Shown here: piece by piece, positions 1-10,358 of the stretch
Numbering within the stretch: the stretch's first letter is position 1
Layout of the letters: each line of letters begins with the position of its first letter
NCBI GenBank assembly: GCA_009379815.1
Contig: WHSY01000043.1
Location: forward strand, 1-37,807
DNA length: 37,807 bases
Source: Pseudonocardiaceae bacterium
Lineage (GTDB): Bacteria; Actinomycetota; Actinomycetes; Mycobacteriales; Pseudonocardiaceae
Direction of reading: 5' to 3'
Made by a program: the position numbers and the translations under genes
Notes under the pieces: model-generated
Told to the model about the DNA's origin: nothing
Databases searched by the model: none
Seen by the model: only the letters and a program-made list of their open reading frames with translations

Positions 1-2151
1 GACCTCCATGGTCCCGTCCTCACGGGTCAGGCAGCGCCGGAGGTCCTGTCGCAGCGCGACGGCGGCCTGGTCCAGCAGCCCGGCATCGCCGAACTGCTCG
101 TGCAGCCGGATGAACATCAGCGCCGGGCCGGCAGCACCGCGCAGCAGCCCGGCGTGCGGGTGCGACCCGCCGCTGACGGTGACGACTGCGTCCTCAGTGC
201 CCAGCCGATCTGCGACGGCGTCGGCCACGTGCAGCGCTCGGGCCCGCAGGGCACTGTCGCCGGTGACCGTCGCGAAGTGGCCGAGATTGCATCCGATGCC
301 CGCCAGCCCACTGCGCAGGTCGAGGCCCAGACGTTCCCACCGGCCCCGCACCTCGCGGTCGCAGATGTCGAGGACCTGCAGCGCCCGGTCGCCGAGCCCG
401 AGGTGGTCGAGGACGTAGGCGATGCCGTGCAGGCCGTCGTAGAAGCCGACGTGGGTCTCGGGCTGCGGATCGACGGACCGCCGCACCAGCCAGTCCTCGT
501 ACTCCGGGTGGCGCCCGCCACCGGTCACGGCCAGCGCATAGAGCACGCCGGCCGCGCCATGGGCGATGTTGAGACCCCCGGTCTCGAACTGCCGGATGTC
601 ACCCGGGAAGAGCCGGTCGTCGCGGTCCGGTGTGGCGCTGGCCAGGATCGCACCGCTCATCGAGCCCCGGGCGCGCTGCCAACCGTCGCGGTCCGGTCCG
701 AGCCGCGGCAGCGGCCGAGCCTGCGTGGCGCGGTCGCCTCGGATCACCCGCACGGCCTCGGCCAGGAAGGCGTGCGGCACCGGGAACACGTCAGCGATGA
801 CACCGGCGAGCTGATCGGCCTTCTCCGGTGCCAGACCGATCAGCGCGGTCAGTGGCAGGAACAGCGCCAGCCGGAGGCAGGCCAGCGCGTAGTGGTCGAC
901 GTCGACGCCGGTACGGTCCGGCGGTGCTGCGTAGTCGGGATTGACCAGGACCGGCCGCTGCCCGTCGGACACGTCGGTGGCGGCTTCGAAGTCGATCAGT
1001 ACGACACGGCCGTCCGGGCGGACCAGGACGTTGTAGGGATGCAGGTCGCCGATGACGATGCCCCGCTCGTGCAGCGCCGCGACGGCCCGCTCGACCCGTG
1101 CGTGGACGTCGAGTGCCCACTCGGCGTACTCGGCCAGCGCTCGCTCGTCGGCTCGCTCGTCGCCGTCGCGCCACGTCAATGGGTAGCGCTGCACCATGAG
1201 CCGGTTCAGCGGTGTTCCCTCGATGTAGTCCTCGACGAGGAAGTGGTGGTCACCCACGAGGACGTGGTCGCGGACGCCCGCCACCACGTCGAGCCCCGCC
1301 AGCCGCTGCAGTGTCTCGTGCTCGCGCCGCAACCGGGTCACGGCGTCGGTCGCGTCCCTGGCGAGTCCGGCATGCGGCCGGGCTTCCTTGAGCACGACGG
1401 CGTCGCCTGTGCGGAGGTCCGTGCCCGCGTACAGACCTCCACCGTTCGAGAAGTGCAGCACCCGCTCGATCCGGTAGGGCAAATCGGCGACGGTCGTGGT
1501 GTTGCGGGCGGCCAGCTGTGGTTGCAGGAAGTCCGGCAGGCTGACCCACGCGGGGAGATGAAACGTCGGCTCGCGGCGGTCCGGGACCAGCTGGCCGGAC
1601 TCGTTCTCGATCGCCGGTACGAGCTCACCCTGGGGTGACAGGCAGTGCCGCTGATCGAAGCCGCCGTAGCGCACGTGCAGCGGTCCCGTCTTCCACCGGA
1701 GGTCGCTGAGGATCTGGGGACCCGGCTGGCCGGCGAGAACCTCGTCCAGGTCGACCAGCACCGCCTCGAGCTGGGACTCGTCGCGCGGGTAGATCGTCAC
1801 GAACTTGCCACTCGACCCGCGGTGGGCGTACTTCGAGTTGCGCATGTGCAGCACTCGCCGGTCGCGCAGGAACTTGAAGGCGAGGTGCCGGCCGGTGCAG
1901 TAGTCCCAGACCGAGTCGAGGATCTTCTCCGCATTGTCCAGGCACGCCGAGCTGTGGATCTTCCATCCCTGGCTGGGCAGCTCGACGTCCGTGGGGCGGT
2001 ACACGAGCCAGTCTTCGAGCTCCGAACGCTGCCAACCATCGGGCACCGGGCGCTCGGCGACGGTGAAGCCCGGCTCCTGGCCGCGCCGGACGGCCGGCGA
2101 GTCGTAGAAGATCGGATCGACCAGGCAGTACAGCTCGTAGGACTTGTCCAC
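1..2151 (-). CDS. Class III-type lanthionine synthetase (LanKC), 3' end outside window
   Basis: Lanthipeptide-modifying enzyme. The family phosphorylates Ser/Thr of a precursor peptide, eliminates phosphate and cyclises Cys onto the dehydro residues. The minus frame is open from the GTG at 2151 to the left edge (717 codons, no stop), so roughly the last 150 residues are missing. The N-terminus reads MDKSYELYCLVDPIFYDSP, typical of LanKC lyase domains. A kinase domain follows, with GIVIGDLHPYNVLV (Asp near residue 369) and VVLIDFEAATD. The visible end is a LanC-like repeat domain (GFYDGLHGIAYVLDHLG, GLAGIGCNLGH, PHAGLLRGAAGPAL). The zinc-ligand region that separates class III from class IV lies outside. 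GTG 2151 is chosen because GGGGAGG sits five bases upstream and an in-frame TGA lies at 2164-2166. No convincing precursor peptide gene is visible upstream. An ECF-like sigma gene is divergent. Confidence 0.88.
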   Translation of the reverse strand, partial: MDKSYELYCLVDPIFYDSPAVRRGQEPGFTVAERPVPDGWQRSELEDWLVYRPTDVELPSQGWKIHSSACLDNAEKILDSVWDYCTGRHLAFKFLRDRRVLHMRNSKYAHRGSSGKFVTIYPRDESQLEAVLVDLDEVLAGQPGPQILSDLRWKTGPLHVRYGGFDQRHCLSPQGELVPAIENESGQLVPDRREPTFHLPAWVSLPDFLQPQLAARNTTTVADLPYRIERVLHFSNGGGLYAGTDLRTGDAVVLKEARPHAGLARDATDAVTRLRREHETLQRLAGLDVVAGVRDHVLVGDHHFLVEDYIEGTPLNRLMVQRYPLTWRDGDERADERALAEYAEWALDVHARVERAVAALHERGIVIGDLHPYNVLVRPDGRVVLIDFEAATDVSDGQRPVLVNPDYAAPPDRTGVDVDHYALACLRLALFLPLTALIGLAPEKADQLAGVIADVFPVPHAFLAEAVRVIRGDRATQARPLPRLGPDRDGWQRARGSMSGAILASATPDRDDRLFPGDIRQFETGGLNIAHGAAGVLYALAVTGGGRHPEYEDWLVRRSVDPQPETHVGFYDGLHGIAYVLDHLGLGDRALQVLDICDREVRGRWERLGLDLRSGLAGIGCNLGHFATVTGDSALRARALHVADAVADRLGTEDAVVTVSGGSHPHAGLLRGAAGPALMFIRLHEQFGDAGLLDQAAVALRQDLRRCLTREDGTMEV

Positions 2152-2405
2152 CAGCGCCTCCCCTCAGCCCGCCTTCTGTTCCCGCTACCCATGAAGACGC
2201 TGCGGGCCGGGTCCGTCCGTCGCAGCGTTTCCATATTTTTTCTTCCTGACGACACGTGGCTTGTGGGTCCTTCCGGGTGCTCGGCGTGCTCTGGGCCAGA
2301 CAGGTGTACTTGAAGTGACGCTGCTAACACGCTGCGCTCACCCGCGATTGAGGTGCCGAAGCCACTGCGGGCAGCAGGGCACACCGGTGACGAGATGGGG
2401 CCGGT
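2152..2405. promoter_or_regulatory. Divergent promoter region between LanKC and ECF-like sigma gene
   Basis: This 254-bp gap separates two divergent genes, so it must hold both promoters. It contains an unusually AT-rich tract for this genome (about 2228-2249, including a run of six or more T on the plus strand) and the LanKC ribosome binding site. I found no clear GGAAC-type ECF promoter and no Cys-containing precursor peptide with a believable ribosome binding site. Confidence 0.45.
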
Positions 2406-3587
2406 ATGGGCGCTGAGTGGGTGGGAGATGCGGCCGATCGGCCGCTGCCCGGGAACGTCACATCTTCGGCCCGGTGGCGGCGGATCTCGGCGCAGCAGGC
2501 ACTGCTGTTGCGGGTGGCTCGGCGCAGTGCTCCCGGTCCGCAGGATGCCGAAGATGCCGTCCAGGAAGCGATGCTGCGGGCCGCCGAACACCCGGAGATT
2601 GACGACGACCGGCTCCGGGCCTGGCTGGTCACGGTGACGAAGCGGTTGTGCGCCGATCGGTGCCGGCAGCAGGCCCGGGAAACACGGCACCGCGCGAGAG
2701 TGGCGGCATCGACACTCACAGAGACCACCGAGCAGCAACTCGAGGACGAGGTCTGCCACCGTGCGGAGGCGGCCTGGGTCGCCGCCAGGGCCGACGAACT
2801 GCTGCCCGCGCGGCAGGCTCAGGCGCTCCGGCTGACCGCGGCCGGCTGTGATGTGCAACAGGTGGCGGGTCGACTCGGAGTGGGCCCTCGCGCCGCCGAG
2901 TCGCTGCTGGCCCGCGCGCGGCGGACGTTGCGCGCCGTCCTCGCCGCCGGGCTCGGCCTGATGGGTTGGATGTGCCGTCCGCTCGCTACAGCGAGCGGTT
3001 CGGGTCCGGTCGCGCTCGCCGCCGGCGCCAGCTGCGTCGCCGTCGCGGTCACCGTCGTGCTCGTACCAGCCGCGTCACCACCGCAGCTCGGGGCGTCACC
3101 CCCGGCAGGACCGGCCGCGGCCGTTCGGCAGCACGCTGGTGGAACCACTTCGGTGGTACAGACGCCGCCCGCGACCTTCCAACGCACCACCCGGCAGCCG
3201 GTGCCCACGACATCGGAGCCGGCCGCTGCGCCTACGCGCACCGCCGACACGACCCACACGCCTCCCCCGGCCGCCACACCACGACCGCCCACCGGTTCCC
3301 CGGCCCGCCCCGCGGTGCCGCTCCCCGCCGCCGTACCCGGCTCCGCCGCCGATACGCGATGGGCTGGACCACCCGGGTCGCCGCGCCCGCAACGTCCTCC
3401 GGATGCCGGTCCGCCCGAGGGTCTCGGACCCGCGACCACGCCCCGTTCAGAACCGGCCGAGTCGAAGGCCCCTGCCCCACCCCCCAGCGGACTCCCAGCA
3501 CAGCGACCCTCGCCCGAGCCGGCCGCTCGATCGGACGACAAGAGCGCGGACCCGTCGAGCGATCCCGACGCTGCGCCACGGAGGTAA
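2406..3587 (+). CDS. ECF-like sigma factor with C-terminal membrane span and Pro-rich tail
   Basis: 393 residues. Residues about 28-95 look like sigma region 2 (PQDAEDAVQEAMLRAAEHP, then RLRAWLVTVTKRLCADR). Residues about 125-180 look like a sigma-4 helix-turn-helix (ARQAQALRLTAAGCDVQQV, RLGVGPRAAESLLARARRTL). A hydrophobic stretch at about 200-222 (VALAAGASCVAVAVTVVLV) is predicted to cross the membrane, and the last ~170 residues are a Pro/Thr/Ala-rich, low-complexity tail. ECF factors are usually ~170-200 residues, so the second half is an addition. This architecture suggests a membrane-tethered sigma factor, possibly released by proteolysis (inference). It is divergent from the LanKC gene and could control it. 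Start codon ATG 2406; the GATGGGG upstream is a weak ribosome binding site. Confidence 0.75.
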   Translation: MGAEWVGDAADRPLPGNVTSSARWRRISAQQALLLRVARRSAPGPQDAEDAVQEAMLRAAEHPEIDDDRLRAWLVTVTKRLCADRCRQQARETRHRARVAASTLTETTEQQLEDEVCHRAEAAWVAARADELLPARQAQALRLTAAGCDVQQVAGRLGVGPRAAESLLARARRTLRAVLAAGLGLMGWMCRPLATASGSGPVALAAGASCVAVAVTVVLVPAASPPQLGASPPAGPAAAVRQHAGGTTSVVQTPPATFQRTTRQPVPTTSEPAAAPTRTADTTHTPPPAATPRPPTGSPARPAVPLPAAVPGSAADTRWAGPPGSPRPQRPPDAGPPEGLGPATTPRSEPAESKAPAPPPSGLPAQRPSPEPAARSDDKSADPSSDPDAAPRR

Positions 3588-3604
3588 CGTCAGCGGCGAC
3601 ATGA

Positions 3605-3870
3605 GGCGTCTTCGAGTACTGCATGGTCGCCGAGGAGCTGGCACGGGCGTGGATGAGCGTGGCCAGCATCATCGCCCGGGCGCAGGGCACCGGCACCGGT
3701 TTCGCCGATCCCGGCAAGCGCAGGCGGCCGCGGGAGCGCAGCGCGCGCGGTCGGGCCCCGACGAGTCACGCAGCGCCGGACTGGCCACCCTCATCGTGGA
3801 GAAGGACCGCGACTCGTTCCCGCCGGGGCTGACCGCCGAGCCCGCGCGGATTCCAGGCCTTCGAGGGTGC
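3605..3870 (+). pseudogene. Acyl-CoA dehydrogenase relic
   Basis: Two fragments in different frames match acyl-CoA dehydrogenase sequence as I recall it. The first, from 3605, reads GVFEYCMVAEELARAWMSV followed by ASIIARAQGTGTGFADPGK. The second, from about 3787, reads GLATLIVEKDRDSFPPGLTA. In intact family members these motifs are about 90 residues apart, but here under 40 codons separate them, so an internal deletion and a frame change have occurred. There is no start codon, no N-terminal domain and no C-terminal helical bundle. A TGA lies directly before the first fragment. This is a decayed gene, not a functional enzyme. Confidence 0.7.
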
Positions 3871-3953
3871 CTTCGCTGATCAGGTCCGCGGTCATTTCGT
3901 CCATCGCGGCGAAGGTTCGGATACGCCCGGGTGTCGACCCGAGGGCAAAAAGA

Positions 3954-4028
3954 CCATCATTTCGGCGATGGTGCGGCGCTCGTCGTCGGTGACGCCGGGG
4001 TCGGCGGCTGGCGGCTCCAGGACGATGT
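3954..4028 (-). pseudogene. Fragment of a VOC-family gene
   Basis: The minus strand encodes LEPPAADPGVTDDERRTIAE and then MMV, nearly identical to LAPPAADPGITDDERRTVAE-MM in the intact VOC gene at 7238-7648. DNA identity over about 70 bp is obvious (compare 3954-4025 with about 7420-7491). Both sides of the match are unrelated to VOC sequence. It is a broken paralogue or a duplicated scrap of the same kind of gene. Confidence 0.65.
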
Positions 4029-4162
4029 TTGACGGCGTCGGCGCCCAACTCATCGTCGTCGATAACTCGCCGCCAGCGAGCGTCGACGACGACGTCGTGA
4101 TCCGCTTCACCCGGAATCCCGACGTCCCGCCGTACGGCCTCATCCCTGAGGCGACCAGCTGA
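4028..4162 (+). pseudogene. Possible C-terminal scrap of an ATPase-like gene
   Basis: An open stretch ending at a TGA (4160-4162) encodes QLIVVDNSPPASVDDDVVIR followed by FTRNPDVPPYGLIPEATS. The pattern of a VVDN-PP turn with a terminal PPYGLI resembles the C-termini of some AAA/SMC-like ATPases, but I recognise this only loosely. There is no N-terminal domain and no ribosome binding site. It sits among other relics, so a truncated leftover is the simplest reading. Confidence 0.3.
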
Positions 4163-4306
4163 CCTGTGCCGCGTGACGCAGCCGCTGACGGTGGGAAGTC
4201 ATCGGGACGGCAACTCGGCCTACGTCAACATGTCTCGATAACAGCCGGGTGGGACGAGGCGAAACAGATGAAAGAACCCGTCTCACGGTGTCCGCGAGGG
4301 CCTCGG

Positions 4307-6714
<2,408 letters not shown>

Positions 6715-6718
<4 letters not shown>

Positions 6719-7236
6719 CGCATCTCCCTGTGTTGAGCGGGGCCGTCGTCGCGGGCGGCGGCCGCCGCCTCCCACACGAATCCGTCGGGGTCGGTGAAGG
6801 GCCCGACGTCGCCGCCGATGACGATCCGGTGTGATCCGGTACCTTCCGGGTCGACCCCGGCGTTCTTCGCAGCGGCGCGGCGCGTGTAGAGGGCGAGCTT
6901 GATGCCCTGCCCGGCCGCGTCGAACTCGACGTACTTACTGCCGAAGCTCTTGCCGACCTTCAGGCCGTGATCCAGGTAGAACTGCTTGGTCGCCTTGACG
7001 TCCTCGACCCCGAGGAGCAGCACCAGGTCGTCGTACTCCAGGGTCGCAGGACCGGTGTCCTTCTTCGACGACGTCGCGACCCTCCAGATCGAGCCGTCCG
7101 GTGCGTGCACGACGCCGCCGTAGCCCCAGAAACTCTTCTTGGCCGGCTTCAGGACGGTGGCGCCGCCGTCGAGCGCGGCACGGATGAACGCGTCGACGAT
7201 GACGGAGTCGATGGTCGTGGAGGTGGTCCTGGTCAT
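6715..7236 (-). CDS. VOC-family protein, N-terminally shortened
   Basis: 173 residues, vicinal-oxygen-chelate (glyoxalase/bleomycin-resistance) fold. Recognisable stretches are DGGATVLKPAKKSFWGYGGV, APDGSIWRVATSSKKDTGPA, DDLVLLLGVEDVKATKQFYL and IGGDVGPFTDPDGFVWEA. Homologues as I recall them carry two VOC halves beginning with a ~60-residue segment of the first half. Here MTRTTSTTI runs straight into DSVIVDAFI, so the start of the first half appears deleted in frame. The reading frame is otherwise intact. ATG 7236 follows the stop of the upstream VOC gene by one base, and the stop overlaps the UvrA-like start as ATGA, so expression is translationally coupled. Ligand unknown. Confidence 0.8.
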
Positions 7237-7237
7237 C

Positions 7238-7648
7238 TCAGCGCACCTCCTGGATGCGGACCATGTTGCCTGCGGGATCGCGGAAGGCGCAGTCGCGCAT
7301 TCCCCAGGGCTGGTCGGTCGGCTCCTGGACGACCTCGGCGTCGCCGGCCTGCAGCTTCTCGAACGTGCCGTCGAGGTCGGGGGTGGCAAGCAGGACCCAG
7401 CCGTAGATGCCCTTGGCCATCATCTCGGCGACGGTGCGGCGCTCGTCGTCGGTGATACCGGGGTCGGCGGCCGGCGGCGCCAGGAGGATGGACGTGCCGG
7501 GCTGGTCGGGAGGACCGACCGTGATCCAGCGCATCGCGCCGTTCCCGACGTCGCTGCGGACCTCGAAGCCGAGGGTGTCGCGATAGAAGGCCAGGGAGGC
7601 GTCCGGGTCGTCGTGCGGGAGGAAGCTCGTGTGAATGGTGATGTCCAT
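7238..7648 (-). CDS. VOC-family protein (glyoxalase/bleomycin resistance fold)
   Basis: 136 residues starting MDITIHTSFLPHDDPDASLA, then FYRDTLGFEVRSDVG, the usual first strand and helix of a VOC monomer. Later come LLAPPAADPGITDDERRTVA, YGWVLLATPDLD and FRDPAGNMVRIQEVR. Members bind a metal or small toxic ligand; the substrate cannot be read from the sequence. ATG 7648 lies five bases after the AraC-family stop, and its own stop is one base before the next VOC start. A fragment of a close paralogue remains at 3954-4028. Confidence 0.85.
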   Translation of the reverse strand: MDITIHTSFLPHDDPDASLAFYRDTLGFEVRSDVGNGAMRWITVGPPDQPGTSILLAPPAADPGITDDERRTVAEMMAKGIYGWVLLATPDLDGTFEKLQAGDAEVVQEPTDQPWGMRDCAFRDPAGNMVRIQEVR

Positions 7649-7653
7649 GGCAG

Positions 7654-8106
7654 TCACGCTAGGCGTGGCTCGGTGACCGGCGCTTCTCGATTCCTGATCG
7701 GTCTGGTCACCTGTTTCGCCACGCACGGCGGCATCCCCGCCGTCGCGCGCGCCGCCTGGCGCCGATAGACGCTGGGCGGCACACCGACCAACTCGGTGAA
7801 GCGAGTGCTGAAGGTGCCCAGCGACGCGCAGCCGACCGCGAAACAGACCTCGGTGACGCTGAGGTCGCCACGACGCAGCAGCGCCATCGCGCGCTCGATA
7901 CGCCGCGTCATCAGGTAGCCGTACGGCGACTCGCCGTAGGCGAGCCGGAACTCGCGGCTGAGGTGCCCGGCCGACATGTGCGCGCCGTGGGCGAGCGCCT
8001 CGACGTCCAGCGGCTGCGCGTACTCCCGGTCGATCCGGTCGCGGACGCGGCGCAGCCGCGCGAGGTCGCTCAGGCGCTGCGCCGCGGCGGGCGGCCTGCT
8101 GGTCAC
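7654..8106 (-). CDS. AraC-family transcriptional regulator
   Basis: About 150 residues, almost only the double helix-turn-helix DNA-binding domain: RVRDRIDREYAQPLDVEALA, AHMSAGHLSREFRLAYGESP, YLMTRRIERAMALLRRGDLS, VTEVCFAVGCASLGTFSTRF and VGVPPSVYRR. No separate ligand-binding domain is visible, so it resembles short MarA/SoxS-like regulators in length. I prefer GTG 8106. The frame stays open to 8235, so a longer N-terminus is possible. It heads the operon with two VOC proteins and the UvrA-like ATPase and probably controls it. Confidence 0.85.
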   Translation of the reverse strand: MTSRPPAAAQRLSDLARLRRVRDRIDREYAQPLDVEALAHGAHMSAGHLSREFRLAYGESPYGYLMTRRIERAMALLRRGDLSVTEVCFAVGCASLGTFSTRFTELVGVPPSVYRRQAARATAGMPPCVAKQVTRPIRNREAPVTEPRLA

Positions 8107-8241
8107 CTGCGAGATCGTGCCACGTCGCGCCGGCGGTCCGGCGCCCAGGGGACCCGGAAACCGAGGCTCGCGCGGAAGGCGCCTCTCATCGCCGAGCTGC
8201 CCGGCCCCCATAGCCAACTCCCGGCTCCCGAACACCCGCGC

Positions 8242-8376
8242 CTACCAGTTCGGTGGGGACAGCGGCGGGTAGTGGGTGAGCGCCGGCGTGACCCGTTCAC
8301 GGTGGGCGTCCCAGTGCCCGATCAGGTCCCGGTACAGCGGCGAACGGCGACCTCCGCGGTGCTGTCTGTCATCCAT
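8242..8376 (-). CDS. Small 44-residue ORF overlapping the DUF2269-like gene
   Basis: A 45-codon ORF starting MDDRQHRGGRRSPLYRDLIG and ending in THYPPLSPPNW. ATG 8376 overlaps the last eight bases of the upstream membrane protein gene (ATGGATGA), a layout typical of translational coupling. The C-terminal half has an ordinary protein-like composition. I do not recognise a family. It could be a real small protein or the leftover C-terminus of a larger gene. Confidence 0.4.
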   Translation of the reverse strand: MDDRQHRGGRRSPLYRDLIGHWDAHRERVTPALTHYPPLSPPNW

Positions 8377-8926
8377 GCCCCGTGGTCGGTGTGGTGCCGC
8401 GCCGCGACCGCAACTGCCCACCCGGCTTGAAGATCGCCAGGCCGACGAGCAGGATCAGCACTGCCACCGCGAGTGACGGGACGACCGCCAGCGGCATGCG
8501 CTCGGCGGTGGTGAACGTCCGGGCTGCGGTGGCGGCGTCGGCGGATGCAGCCAGTCTGGGGACGAGCACGAGGACGACGACGCCGGTGAACACCACCGTG
8601 GCCGTCAGTTTGATCGTGACCCACCAGTACCTCAGCAGGCCCCACCGTGCCACCACGGCGAGCAGCGCGCCGGTGCCGAGGGCGACGACCACGAGTGGCG
8701 CGACCAGCCATGACGCGATCAGCGACGCCGCCGGGTAGACGGTCTGCGGGTCCGCGCCGCGCAGGCCCGAGATCCCGAGCGCCAGCAGCACCAGGTCCGT
8801 GCCGAGCAGGCTGACGGCCGCGGCGACATGGACGGTGAGCAGCAGCTTGTGCCGGCGTGGTGGCAGCCGCGGCGGTCTTTCGCCGGGGACAGGGCCGGAC
8901 AGGCCGGCCTGCAGCGATCCAGTCAT
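8369..8926 (-). CDS. Integral membrane protein, DUF2269-like
   Basis: 185 residues with about four membrane spans: LLLTVHVAAAVSLLGTDLVL, ASWLVAPLVVVALGTGALL, YWWVTIKLTATVVFTGVVVL and PLAVVPSLAVAVLILLVGLA. The opening HKLLLTVHVAAAVSLLG resembles predicted membrane proteins of the DUF2269 type. Function unknown. ATG 8926 is chosen because GGGGAGA lies just upstream. A divergent sensor kinase gene starts ~230 bp away, so a shared control region is likely. Confidence 0.75.
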   Translation of the reverse strand: MTGSLQAGLSGPVPGERPPRLPPRRHKLLLTVHVAAAVSLLGTDLVLLALGISGLRGADPQTVYPAASLIASWLVAPLVVVALGTGALLAVVARWGLLRYWWVTIKLTATVVFTGVVVLVLVPRLAASADAATAARTFTTAERMPLAVVPSLAVAVLILLVGLAIFKPGGQLRSRRGTTPTTGHG

Positions 8927-9158
8927 ATCGTCTCCCCTGGGTGTGAGTCCCGGCCACCGACGACAGGACGGCGGTCGGGTCGTGCAGGTCTGCACGGAGG
9001 TGATGCTGCGCCGGGGCCCGGCGGCGCGTCGTCGGCTGCTCGACGGCATCGGCTACGGTCCTCGGTCCGCGGCCGCGGGTTCGACCTACGCCCGTGGTCG
9101 TAGCCGGCCGCTGCGCCGAACGGATTCGGCCGCCGCATCGGGTGGCTACGATCACGGC

Positions 9159-10358
9159 ATGGCCGCCATCGCCACGCGGCTGCGTGCGCCCGTGTGGATG
9201 CAGGACGCGGTACTTGCCGCCTTGGTGACGCTTTTCCAGATCCGGGGGACGCTGCTGGTGGCCCGGGGCCCAGACCCGGCAGCGGCGTTGGCCGAGCCCG
9301 CCTACCTCGGCTATGTACTGCTGATCGGCAGCGGGCTCGCGCTGCTGGCGCGGCGCCGCTGGCCGGTCGCCGTGTTCGCCGCCGTCGCGGGCGTCAGCCT
9401 CGTCTACTACACCGCCGGCTACCCCGACGGGCCCGGCTGGGTCGGGCTGTTCGTCGCCCTCTACACCGTCACCGCGCAGGGCGACGGCCGCCGGTCGCTG
9501 ACCATCGTGGCGGCCGGCCTGTCCGTGCTCACCGTCGGCTGGCTGCTCACGGCCGATCTGGCCCCGCTGGCCGCGGCCGGTTGGGTGTTCTTCCGGATCG
9601 GCACGGCCATCATGGCGGCGGCGCTCGGTGAGTCGGTCCGCACCAGGCGCGTGATCGTGTCCGAGGCGCAGCAGCGCGCGGAGCGCGCCGAGCACACCAG
9701 GGAGCAGGAGGCGCGCCAGCGAGTCGACGCCGAGCGGCTGCGCATCGCCAGGGAGGTCCACGACACGGTCGCCCATGCCATCGCCGTCATCAACGTGCAG
9801 GCAGGGGTCACCGCCCACGTGCTGGACAAGCGCCCCGAGCAGGCACGCGAGACGCTGATCACCATCGAGCAGACCAGCGCGCGCGCATTGCAGGAGCTGC
9901 GGGCCACTCTCGGGATGCTCCGCGACGTCGACGACGACGGTCGCGCACCCGCCCCGGGCCTGGGCCGGATCGGGGAGCTCACCGGGATCGCACGCGAGGC
10001 GGGCCTCGACGTCATCGTCGACATCGGTTCCCCGGCACGGGAGCTGCCCAGCGCTGTGGACCACGCCGCCTACCGCATCGTGCAGGAGTCGATCACCAAC
10101 GTGATCCGTCACGCCGGTCCGTCCCGGGTCACGATCTCGCTGCGCTACGGGTCCGGCGACCTCGAGATCCGCATTGCCGACGATGGTCGCGGCCCGTGCC
10201 TGCCGGCCGACGGTTCAGGTGGCGGCCGAGGCATCGCGGGGATGCGGGAGCGCGCCGTGCTGCTGGGAGGGGATCTCGAGACCGGGCCACTGCCGGGTGG
10301 CGGGTTCGAGGTCGCCGCCCGGCTGCCGCTGCAGTCCGACGCTGCGGTTCCGCAATGA
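9159..10358 (+). CDS. NarL-type sensor histidine kinase
   Basis: 399 residues. The N-terminal ~150 residues are hydrophobic with several membrane spans (AVLAALVTLFQIRGTLLVA, LGYVLLIGSGLALLARR, VAVFAAVAGVSLVYYTAGY). A charged coiled-coil linker (EAQQRAERAEHTREQEAR) leads to a HisKA_3 dimerisation/phosphoacceptor motif, REVHDTVAHAIAVINVQAG, with the phospho-His at residue 201. The C-terminal ATPase has HAAYRIVQESITNVIRHAG, IADDGRG and GGGRGIAGMRERA. It autophosphorylates and passes phosphate to the adjacent regulator, whose ATG overlaps its TGA (ATGA). The short loops between spans suggest a membrane or envelope signal. The ribosome binding site is weak. Confidence 0.93.
   Translation: MAAIATRLRAPVWMQDAVLAALVTLFQIRGTLLVARGPDPAAALAEPAYLGYVLLIGSGLALLARRRWPVAVFAAVAGVSLVYYTAGYPDGPGWVGLFVALYTVTAQGDGRRSLTIVAAGLSVLTVGWLLTADLAPLAAAGWVFFRIGTAIMAAALGESVRTRRVIVSEAQQRAERAEHTREQEARQRVDAERLRIAREVHDTVAHAIAVINVQAGVTAHVLDKRPEQARETLITIEQTSARALQELRATLGMLRDVDDDGRAPAPGLGRIGELTGIAREAGLDVIVDIGSPARELPSAVDHAAYRIVQESITNVIRHAGPSRVTISLRYGSGDLEIRIADDGRGPCLPADGSGGGRGIAGMRERAVLLGGDLETGPLPGGGFEVAARLPLQSDAAVPQ

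Noticed and set aside
100-1638. Long plus-strand open frame of 512 codons
   Set aside because: It is antisense to the LanKC gene in the same codon register; the translation has no domain and is the usual high-GC shadow.
1797-2234. Minus-strand ORF starting METLRRTDPARS with a good AGGAAG site, considered as lanthipeptide precursor or alternative LanKC start
   Set aside because: It runs into the LanKC N-terminus in another frame, has no leader/core pattern, and the LanKC frame from GTG 2151 gives the family N-terminus with its own ribosome binding site.
8322-10112. 596-codon minus-strand open frame across the sensor kinase
   Set aside because: Shadow of the kinase gene and of the DUF2269-like gene in other frames.
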